Assembly (NCBI GenBank): GCA_019247245.1
Contig: JAFAPF010000089.1
Span: 1 to 6,330 of the forward strand
DNA length: 6,330 bases
Source: Rubrobacter sp.
GTDB taxonomy: Bacteria; Actinomycetota; Rubrobacteria; Rubrobacterales; Rubrobacteraceae
Reading direction: 5' to 3'
The position numbers and the translations under genes are program-made. Position 1 is the first letter of the stretch. Each line of letters begins with the position of its first letter. The notes beneath the pieces were generated by a model that worked only from the letters and a program-made list of their open reading frames with translations, was not told the DNA's origin and did no database searches. Positions 1 through 4,880 of the stretch are shown here, piece after piece.

Positions 1-153
1 AAGCAAGAAACCATAGAGCAGACCACCATGGCACCGCTGCCCAAGAGCGGTGGTGGAGCGGTTGGTGGTCCTGCAGTGGTTTTGCCTGCTGCTGCTGGGC
101 TGCTGCTGGGCTCTGGAGTTCTGGCATATGCTGCCCTGAGGCGCCGCAGGTAG
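1..153 (+). CDS. C-terminal end of a surface-anchored protein (LPxSG sorting signal), 5' end outside window
   Basis: The open frame runs in from the left edge and gives 50 residues before a TAG stop. It ends in the three-part layout of a cell-wall sorting signal: LPKSGG at about residues 14-19 of the fragment, a glycine/alanine-rich hydrophobic stretch long enough to cross the membrane (about 22-46), and a tail of four arginines. In the known family, sortase cleaves between the Thr/Ser and Gly of LPx(T/S)G and links the protein to the cell wall. Here Ser replaces the usual Thr, a variant often seen in actinobacterial surface proteins. A simple C-terminal membrane anchor is also possible. Nothing of the functional domain is in the window, so the protein's role cannot be named. 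Confidence 0.75.
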   Translation, partial: KQETIEQTTMAPLPKSGGGAVGGPAVVLPAAAGLLLGSGVLAYAALRRRR

Positions 154-389
154 CTAAAGACGGCCGGGGCGACCTATGACGGCCTGCACACCCAGTACTC
201 GTCCCGGCCACATACCAAAACCCGGCGAGACAACTTATAGCCTTTTGTCCGTCTCACTGGGTTTTCCAATTCCGGCGTAAACCCGTACCCTTGTCTATTA
301 CCTCGTCAGCGGTTCATCGTCGTCTTGTGGCCTCTCGGTGTTTTTCCCGTCCTCGGCTGGTACTCTCCTTCTCTGCTGTAAAACCTCGC
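154..389. other. Intergenic stretch without a recognisable gene
   Basis: About 240 bases between the surface-protein tail and the minus-strand channel-like remnant. I see no convincing coding frame on either strand, and no RNA gene. A weak 5-bp GGCCG/CGGCC pairing lies shortly after the TAG at 153 but has no T-tract, so a terminator for the first gene is not supported. The minus-strand frames here are rich in Arg, Glu, Lys and Ser, so this may be the degraded charged C-terminal tail of the gene at 393-737. That cannot be shown from sequence alone. Confidence 0.4.
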
Positions 390-404
390 CCCTCACGGTG
401 AGGG
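390..404 (-). other. Short perfect inverted repeat spanning the stop codon of the channel-like remnant
   Basis: CCCTCAC (390-396) and GTGAGGG (398-404) pair perfectly around a single base, and a real hairpin would open to a loop of about five. On the minus strand it covers the TGA stop (395-393) and is followed six bases later by TTTT. It could be a weak terminator, but the stem is short and the T-tract displaced. Confidence 0.25.
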
Positions 405-737
405 CTGCTCTCTGCGCCTCGTCTGTGCACCACGGTTATAGGCCTTCTCGACCATGTCGCGGGCTACCTCCCTTCCTCCTATACCAAACGCTATTGCCAA
501 AGCCAGAGCTATAGCTCCCAACAAAATCAAAAACGTCGGTGCCGTAAGCTCTATCGCTATACTTAGCTGCGTTATAGCTGCAAATACCGCATACACTAAT
601 ATAAGCGAGGCCAAGGCGTCGCTCAGGGATGCGTAAGGCAGCCTCGTCGGGACCGCAAAGTTCATATAAACCCAGCTCGGGTTATTCACATAGCCAACGT
701 GGCCCACGGGCTCGAGCCTGAAGACCACGGCATCCAC
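393..737 (-). pseudogene. Remnant of a membrane protein with a mechanosensitive-channel-type TM helix
   Basis: The frame gives 114 residues from a GTG at 737 to TGA. It holds two hydrophobic segments, about residues 38-60 and 66-85. The second runs into ALAIAFGIGGREVARDMVEKAY, with the FGxGGRxVA...EKxY pattern of the 'TM helix' repeat found in small conductance mechanosensitive-channel-like proteins. Only one such repeat is present, whereas family members normally carry several and are much longer. No ribosome site precedes the GTG, and upstream the frame stays open only to a TGA at 794-792. That leaves about 57 further bases with no membrane segment and no family motif, so the N-terminal part appears to be lost. 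The C-terminus is polar and basic. I call it a 5'-truncated gene. A short, genuine two-helix protein is the alternative. Confidence 0.5.
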
Positions 738-860
738 ATCCGCGAGGTGAGTGAGCGCAGCCCTTCGGACCCCATGCCGGCGTGCGCTACTTCAGTCCGA
801 CACGCAAGAGTCACGGGTTAGAGAACCTACATTTGCCCCTGCGGGTTCTCTGCCCGGACC

Positions 861-1052
861 TTGCCGTATTTGATAGCGGGAACAGCGCACATACCAGGCT
901 ACAGCCAAGGGGGTGAGTCTCTCGGGGGAGAGGCGTCCTTGCTCGACTCCGACGGTAGCGCGCTCGTCATCCACGCCGGTGATGAGGCTCAGATAACCGA
1001 CCCAGCTGGCGGTAGCGGAAGCCGAATCGTCTGTGAGGTCCTCCAAGGCTAG
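861..1052 (+). pseudogene. sodC: C-terminal remnant of Cu/Zn superoxide dismutase
   Basis: The 63 residues before TAG match the C-terminal portion of secreted bacterial Cu/Zn SOD. They show GGEASLLDSDGSALVIHAG, then ITDPAGGSGSRI and VCEVLQ, against the family ending of the type 'DADGSALVIHAGPDD...TDPAGNSGARIACGVI'. The last copper-ligand His (in VIHAG), the active-site Arg (in GSRI) and the C-terminal disulfide Cys are all visible. The signal peptide, the first three copper ligands and the zinc loop are absent, so it cannot be a working SOD. A TTG at 861 is the only start-like codon and has no ribosome site. The phrase LPYLIAG near the start resembles the family's LPNLTVG, after which homology upstream is lost. 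The gene ends exactly next to the stop of the opposing membrane gene (1053). In SodC the role would be extracytoplasmic superoxide disproportionation. Confidence 0.72.
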
Positions 1053-1607
1053 CTACTCAGCTACTATATCCGTCTCTACCCAAAGCATGTAACCCAGCCA
1101 GGCTATAGACCCATAGAACACGATGCTAGCGACCGTGTCAGCGTACAGCAGGATGCCGCTCGGTACGCCTATAGTGAGACCATTGGTCACCCCGCTGATA
1201 ATCGCGCCGATGATGAGAAGTACGGTGATCGTGCGCGGGTAAAGCCCGGCTCGCAGGCTGGCCACCCCGAGCAAGGCCCAGCCCACGTCAGCAAATAAAG
1301 CGGCGCCGGCGCCGCCCGGGCCCGCTACGAGGCCAAGAAAAGCTATCAGAAAGCCGATCAGCCCAAGAATACCCGTATCCTCGGACTGCCTCACGTACAG
1401 CCCAATCAAACCCAACACCAACAGCGTTCTACCAAGAAACGCTAGAAAGGACCGGGCCTGCGAGACAAGAATGTCGGCTTCGCTCACCGCGCTGGGAGAG
1501 AAGAAGAAGGACAGGTACACAACGCTTATAAGGCCAACGATTATAAGCAGCGCACTTCCCAGCACCGCTGCCATTCCCCCTGCCTTCAGAAGTTGCGGAG
1601 GCGACAT
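1053..1607 (-). CDS. Six-helix integral membrane protein of unknown function, paralogue 1
   Basis: A clean frame of 184 residues. The ATG at 1607 is chosen because AGGAGA (1617-1612) lies four bases upstream. About six hydrophobic segments can be read, near residues 11-33, 53-72, 79-96, 102-119, 126-146 and 155-176, with a short acidic C-terminus. It is a clear paralogue of the protein at 1692-2243. Shared landmarks in the same order are a GGxAAV start of helix 1, LLLGLxxLYxRQSE (RQSE at 73-76), GLIxFxxAFLG, GWALxGVxxLRxGLYPR (GLYPR at 121-125) and IAWLGxxL near the end. It is the last gene of a minus-strand run of three, 84 bases after its paralogue, and ends directly against the sodC remnant. 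I do not recognise a named family. No catalytic motif is visible. The conserved polar RQSE and GLYPR loops are the likeliest functional sites. Confidence 0.85.
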   Translation of the reverse strand: MSPPQLLKAGGMAAVLGSALLIIVGLISVVYLSFFFSPSAVSEADILVSQARSFLAFLGRTLLVLGLIGLYVRQSEDTGILGLIGFLIAFLGLVAGPGGAGAALFADVGWALLGVASLRAGLYPRTITVLLIIGAIISGVTNGLTIGVPSGILLYADTVASIVFYGSIAWLGYMLWVETDIVAE

Positions 1608-1611
1608 GCTT

Positions 1612-1617
1612 TCTCCT
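1612..1617 (-). promoter_or_regulatory. Shine-Dalgarno site for the gene at 1053-1607
   Basis: AGGAGA on the minus strand, followed by AAGC and the ATG at 1607. It fixes the start and shows the gene has its own ribosome site despite lying 84 bases behind its paralogue. Confidence 0.7.
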
Positions 1618-1691
1618 GCTTAAGCTCGATAAAGTTACCCAAGTAGGCAAATCATGCCATCTGCTGAAACCCGGCGCACTTCTATGTTGGC

Positions 1692-2243
1692 TCACCAGCT
1701 AGGTTCGCCGGCTGCTTCCTCCCTTCTCAGGAAAAGGCTGAAGCCCAGCCAGGCTATAGCCACGTTAAGGACGACGTCGGCCCCTATGTATGTCAGGATG
1801 CTACCAGCTTCCCCATTTACAAGGGTGCCGACCAACCCGGTGACCAGGGCTCCGACCATGAGAAGCCCGGCGGCGACGCGCGGGTAGAGCCCGCTTCGCA
1901 AACAAGATACCCCGAACAAGGCCCAGCCCAGCCCGAGTAGCAAGTTAGCCCACACAAAGTCCTGCGATAGTACCGTACCCAGGAAGGCCACTACAAAGCT
2001 GATCAAACCAGGTACCCCCACAGCCTCCGACTGGCGGGTATACAGCGCGACCAACCCCAGCAACAGCAGCGCCTCGGCCACCGGAGCCATCGCGGATTGG
2101 AAGATCAACCCGATCGAGACGATGTCTTGGCTGAAGTCTTGATCAAAGAAAATCAACGCGGCGATGAGGTCGACGATTATGAACATCAAGCCGGCCACTA
2201 CCGCCGCAAGCCCGCCCCATCGCATGAGGTTCGAAGCCGACAC
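1692..2243 (-). CDS. Six-helix integral membrane protein of unknown function, paralogue 2
   Basis: A 183-residue frame from a GTG at 2243, preceded by GAAGG about nine to ten bases upstream. An ATG six codons in (MRWGG) is an alternative without a ribosome site. Hydrophobic segments lie near residues 11-33, 51-69, 77-92, 98-115, 122-142 and 148-172. RQSE is at 70-73 and GLYPR at 118-122, matching the next gene downstream. The C-terminus is charged (RREEAAGEPSW). It starts 29 bases after the stop of the 77-aa gene, so the two are probably co-transcribed. The two paralogues have diverged most in the loop between helices 1 and 2, which suggests an older duplication rather than a recent copy. Function unknown; no transporter or enzyme signature is visible. 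Confidence 0.85.
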   Translation of the reverse strand: MSASNLMRWGGLAAVVAGLMFIIVDLIAALIFFDQDFSQDIVSIGLIFQSAMAPVAEALLLLGLVALYTRQSEAVGVPGLISFVVAFLGTVLSQDFVWANLLLGLGWALFGVSCLRSGLYPRVAAGLLMVGALVTGLVGTLVNGEAGSILTYIGADVVLNVAIAWLGFSLFLRREEAAGEPSW

Positions 2244-2272
2244 TTATAGACCCTTCTTAGCTCGGTGCTGGA

Positions 2273-2506
2273 TTAGCGCTTACTCCCCCTTATACTGCTT
2301 TGGAGACAATATATACCAAAGCCTATCTGTACTACGCCTATCAGGCGTGCGTAGCGGGGGTTCTCGGCAAACCGTAGGAGAGCCTTACGCAAACCCTCGG
2401 GTCCGACAAGCCGCAGCAAGGCATGGTTCCGGGGGGCGATGAAATTCTGCACTCCGTCCCCGATCATCCCCGTCGCGATGAGCTCTTTGATCCTCTTCTC
2501 CCACAC
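2273..2506 (-). CDS. Small single-helix membrane protein, first gene of the membrane-protein operon
   Basis: A 77-residue frame from a GTG at 2506. AAGGAG lies nine bases upstream, a good ribosome site that decides this start. The N-terminal two thirds is soluble and looks conserved in style, with KRIKELIATGMIGDGVQNFIAP, then GPEGLRKALLRFAENPRYARL. Residues 52-69 form one hydrophobic helix, followed by a short basic tail, so a cytoplasmic N-terminus facing a C-terminal anchor is likely. It is the promoter-proximal member of a three-gene minus-strand unit with two paralogous six-helix proteins, 29 bases upstream of the first. It could be an accessory subunit of those proteins, but this rests only on gene order. 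I do not recognise the family. Confidence 0.7.
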   Translation of the reverse strand: MWEKRIKELIATGMIGDGVQNFIAPRNHALLRLVGPEGLRKALLRFAENPRYARLIGVVQIGFGIYCLQSSIRGSKR

Positions 2507-2586
2507 GATATGCTTCTCCTTGTTGCACGGCTTAACCCGGTCTCCGCGTTCTCTCGGCAGGGTACTTACCCCTAATCACACACACC

Positions 2587-2631
2587 AAAAAGATAAGAGG
2601 CCGGGTCGCAAAAGACCCGGCCTCTTATCTT
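2587..2631 (-). terminator. Strong intrinsic terminator of the secreted-protein gene
   Basis: A perfect 18-bp inverted repeat (2590-2607 with 2614-2631) around a GCAAAA loop, with a GC-rich core (GGCCGGGTC/GACCCGGCC). Read on the minus strand, the stem runs into five T residues (2591-2587). It lies 51 bases past the stop of the secreted-protein gene (2682) and upstream of the next minus-strand operon, separating the two units. The plus-strand side has no T-tract. Confidence 0.88.
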
Positions 2632-2681
2632 GCCTACCGGCCCTACTTGAAGGCCGTCAGCCTTTTAAAGCTTTTCTCTTA

Positions 2682-3128
2682 CTACCAACTCCATCCATCA
2701 GTTGCAGACTGATCGATGCTCTGGGTGCAGGAACTGTCAGTCGTGGGCGCTATGTTGATCGAGCTTCCCCCGAAGTCTATGTCACCAGTGTCAGTGTTGT
2801 ACTGGGTAACACCCTGCTCGTTAGCAACGTTGCCGGTGTTGGCGACCTGCGAAACCGTCGGACAGGCGTTGACGTTGTTGCCGCTGTTGTCGAAAGTGAA
2901 CGTCGGGTTAGCGGAGCCGCTCCGTATGTTACTTTCTCTGAACCCCTGGCTGACACCGGACTGCCCATTGTTGAAAGGCTGGGGCTGGTTGAAGAAGAAA
3001 CCATTGTTGGGAACACCGTTATTAAAGAAAAACGGCTGTGCCAGGGCGGGGACAGCGGCGATCGCCATCAACCCCACCAACGAGAGAACCAACATTATGC
3101 GCTTTGACAAACTTATGCGCTTAAACAC
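2682..3128 (-). CDS. Small secreted protein, Asn/Gly/Phe-rich, member of a local paralogous family
   Basis: The frame gives 148 residues from the GTG at 3128. An upstream in-frame ATG (3146) would swallow the near-perfect ribosome site AAAGGAGGT (3140-3132), so the GTG is preferred. Spacing is slightly short, and the TTG at SLSK is a further option. Residues 1-30 are a signal peptide: basic KRISLSKR, a hydrophobic core, and cleavage after AVPALA. The mature part opens with a low-complexity Asn/Gly/Pro/Phe stretch containing FFFNNG, NNGFFF and PFNNG (about 33-55). A more ordered C-terminal half follows, with two cysteines (89 and 134) that could form a disulfide, and the block TGNVANEQG...QYN...GDIDFGGSSI. 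That block recurs in the partial gene at the right edge. Exported structural or envelope protein is my inference; I do not know the family. Confidence 0.8.
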   Translation of the reverse strand: MFKRISLSKRIMLVLSLVGLMAIAAVPALAQPFFFNNGVPNNGFFFNQPQPFNNGQSGVSQGFRESNIRSGSANPTFTFDNSGNNVNACPTVSQVANTGNVANEQGVTQYNTDTGDIDFGGSSINIAPTTDSSCTQSIDQSATDGWSW

Positions 3129-3131
3129 GCT

Positions 3132-3140
3132 ACCTCCTTT
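3132..3140 (-). promoter_or_regulatory. Shine-Dalgarno site that sets the start of the secreted-protein gene
   Basis: AAAGGAGGT, almost full complementarity to the 16S rRNA 3' end, sits three to four bases before the GTG at 3128. The longer frame from the ATG at 3146 would place this site inside the coding region, which argues against that start. Confidence 0.65.
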
Positions 3141-3161
3141 ACTCATAGATCGCGACGGATT

Positions 3162-3179
3162 TTTACTCTGTTTACTCTG
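3162..3179. repeat. Two tandem 9-bp units in the leader of the secreted-protein gene
   Basis: TTTACTCTG occurs twice back to back (3162-3170, 3171-3179). On the minus strand it lies just downstream of the predicted -10 box, so it would be at or near the transcription start and in the 5' leader. It may be a regulator site or chance slippage. Confidence 0.5.
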
Positions 3180-3181
3180 TC

Positions 3182-3210
3182 ATGATACGTATACGCACCA
3201 GCAACCTCAA
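3182..3210 (-). promoter_or_regulatory. Candidate sigma-70-type promoter of the secreted-protein gene
   Basis: On the minus strand, TTGAGG (3210-3205) and TATCAT (3187-3182) are separated by exactly 17 bases. They match the consensus boxes at 4 of 6 and 5 of 6 positions. The predicted start of transcription is near 3175, giving a leader of about 47 bases before the GTG. The spacer contains the self-complementary ATACGTAT. Confidence 0.5.
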
Positions 3211-3273
3211 ACGGATTACGCACACACGATTAAAAGCGAAAAAATTAGAAATTCTGTTGCTCGAAGCGCTCTT

Positions 3274-4345
3274 TTAACTGACCTCGTCTGGTGGCAGCAC
3301 CAGGAAGCGACCCTCGCGCGGGAAGCGCTCGGCCAGCGACCTAGGGATCCCGAAGTTGGTCGCTACCAGTCGGCTAGAGTTAGATGCCAGCCATTCGGTT
3401 AATCCGATCTCCTGGTAGTGGCCGCTGTTGAAGGTGATCAATACGCGATAGACATCATCCTCCGTGTTCTCGATGTAGTGCCCGCTCCCTTGGGGCACGT
3501 AGCCGACGTCGCCTGCCTCAAACACTACCGTCTCGGCGTTGCCTTGGGCCGTGAAGACGGTCATGCGGGCGCTCCCAGAGATGCAGTACTGCTACTCGTC
3601 AGCGTTGGGATGCCAGTGCATCTCGCGCATCCCACCTGGCGACAGCTCGAAGATAGCACCCGACATGGTCGTCGAAATAGGGAACTCCTTGACCGTCACC
3701 ACCCGATGTGTCACTCTGGCGAACCTGCGTGGCGCCTGGGCTAGGAGCGGGTACCGGTGAGCCGAGGTCAACGAACGCCGCGATGGGAAGCTTGAACCTG
3801 CCGCCTAGTCCCCCTCCTCAAGCCCCGGCGCCGGTCCTTGAGCAAAGTACACCTCGCCCTCCGGCAAGACGTGCGATGTCTTCCTCGGTGAGCCCCAGGG
3901 TCCGGGCGACGACCGCACCCGGGGCATGTGTCACCCAGTCGCTAACGCTGAAGGTGTGGTCCTCCGAGAAGTACCCGTTGTCGAAGGAGAGTATGACGTG
4001 GCATTTCTCAGAGCCGAGCCCCTGTATCGAGTAACCGTACCCGCGTGGGAAGTACCATACGTCTCCCGGCCCGAAATCGTCGGTCGCTGAATCTCCACCC
4101 GGATGCACAACCGTCGTGCGGCAGTAGCCGGAGACCCACGTAAGCCCGCTCCGCTGCGTTGGCGTGCCAGTGTAGCTCCCGCAAACCATCCGGCTTGAGA
4201 CGCATCGATACCCCAGCAATACCCGTCGAGACGGGAAACTCCACCGCGGATGCCCCCCGTGTCGCGCCTCCGGAACCTAGCCTCGGTTCTTCTTCTCCAA
4301 AGCATAGCGAAATGCTGGCAGGCTTCGTCCATTCTCTCTCGGCAC
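3274..4345 (-). pseudogene. oxdC: Bicupin oxalate decarboxylase, full length but multiply disrupted
   Basis: Pieced across frames, the minus strand encodes both cupin domains of an OxdC-type enzyme, which splits oxalate to formate and CO2 using Mn. It begins at a GTG (4345) behind AAAGGAGG and opens ENGRSLPAFRYALEKK. Cupin 1 shows EFPVSTGIAGVSMRL, ELHWHANAAE (HxH...E metal ligands) and DNGYFSEDHTF, which matches the active-site lid. Cupin 2 shows EFPISTTMSGAIFEL, EMHWHPNADE and GSGHYIENT. Lesions: -1 near 4287 (TAG follows at 4279), +1 in CCC 4135-4137, +1 near 3866, -1 in CCCCC 3810-3814, +1 near 3700-3712, and an amber at 3594-3592 replacing the Trp of ADEWQY. In cupin 1 the fourth metal ligand His is Tyr (GYGYSIQ) and the Trp after the ligand Glu is Arg. 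No signal peptide is visible. About 357 codons, near family length. Confidence 0.85.
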
Positions 4346-4354
4346 CTGCGCTAG

Positions 4355-4362
4355 CCTCCTTT
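4355..4362 (-). promoter_or_regulatory. Shine-Dalgarno site of the oxalate decarboxylase pseudogene
   Basis: AAAGGAGG on the minus strand, nine bases before the GTG at 4345. It supports that GTG as the original start even though the reading frame downstream is broken. Confidence 0.6.
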
Positions 4363-4579
4363 CATCCACGCGACGTCCTGCTTCCCAGAGACACCAAAAC
4401 AACGCTGCTACGTCGCCGCGCCGGGGGCAAACGAAACACGTAATGTAAGCCCGGCGCCCATAATGGGGAAAGGGAAAGGAGTACAGACGCCGGGAGGTCT
4501 ATATTCTAATCACACATATCTGCGAGATGCAAGCTCCGGAAAGGAAGCGCCTTGGATCTCTGCGCGCTATCCGCCGATA
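4363..4579. other. Intergenic stretch with no recognised gene
   Basis: No frame on either strand resembles a protein. Visible structure is limited to a 7-bp inverted repeat, CCCGGCG (4450-4456) with CGCCGGG (4488-4494), enclosing a purine-rich run (GGGGAAAGGGAAAGGAG). It lies upstream of the oxalate decarboxylase start and could be a regulatory or terminator remnant; there is no T-tract. I see nothing else here. Confidence 0.4.
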
Positions 4580-4738
4580 CTAAGAGGGCACTAGAAAAAT
4601 GTTCAGGGCGCATAGGAGATAGCAGAAGGCCATTAGCTGACCATAAAACCTAGTCTTCTTATCCTCTTCATGCTCTAGCGAAGACGTCCAGAGAACCCCC
4701 GAAAGAAAGCCTCCGAACCACGTAATGGCGACAAGCAT
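4580..4738 (-). CDS. Probable small two-helix membrane protein
   Basis: A minus-strand frame of 52 residues from the ATG at 4738 to TAG. It has two hydrophobic segments (about residues 1-18 and 34-50) joined by a charged loop (SLEHEEDKKTRFYGQ), the look of a real hairpin membrane protein rather than random sequence. The ATG lacks a nearby ribosome site. AAGGAG (4762-4757) is six bases before an in-frame CTG at 4750, which would give 56 residues. A rare CTG start or a mutated start are both possible. It lies downstream of an AT-rich patch with two TATAAT hexamers on the same strand. Family not recognised. Confidence 0.5.
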   Translation of the reverse strand: MLVAITWFGGFLSGVLWTSSLEHEEDKKTRFYGQLMAFCYLLCALNIFLVPS

Positions 4739-4756
4739 GTCGTGTATCAGGAGTAT

Positions 4757-4792
4757 CTCCTTAACCCATTATATAACTATGCAATTATAATA
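4757..4792 (-). promoter_or_regulatory. AT-rich promoter-like patch upstream of the small membrane gene
   Basis: In an otherwise GC-rich window this stretch is strikingly AT-rich. On the minus strand it holds two perfect TATAAT hexamers (4789-4784 and 4773-4768), then AAGGAG (4762-4757). TATAAT also reads on the plus strand at 4786-4791. No good -35 box is found at 16-18 bases from either minus-strand hexamer, so the promoter is only suggested. Confidence 0.35.
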
Positions 4793-4808
4793 CATATGCC
4801 CATATGCC
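4793..4808. repeat. Two tandem 8-bp units CATATGCC
   Basis: CATATGCC is repeated exactly, back to back (4793-4800, 4801-4808), right beside the AT-rich promoter-like patch. Each unit contains the palindrome CATATG. It could be a paired operator for the minus-strand small gene or simple duplication. Confidence 0.5.
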
Positions 4809-4880
4809 ATTCTAAGAAGACGTTAAGAGGCAGGACCTGCAGCCCGGCTCGGAGTAGAATCACCAACCGTATGGAAGTAT

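Noticed and set aside
792..1046. Minus-strand open frame of 84 codons opposite the sodC remnant
   Set aside because: It is antisense to a stretch with clear SodC wording, has no ribosome site and no membrane or domain feature.
2226..2240. GGTTCGAAGCC, resembling a tRNA T-loop
   Set aside because: It lies in the coding start of the membrane gene and no acceptor, D-arm or anticodon arm can be found around it.
2439..3402. Long plus-strand open frames of 222 and 228 codons across the secreted-protein gene
   Set aside because: They run through the terminator hairpin and antisense to a gene with promoter, ribosome site and signal peptide; their composition is not protein-like.
3931..4443. Open frames of 78-133 codons overlapping the oxalate decarboxylase region on both strands
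   Set aside because: They are pieces of the broken oxdC gene or shadows in other frames; only the segments that match cupin sequence are meaningful.
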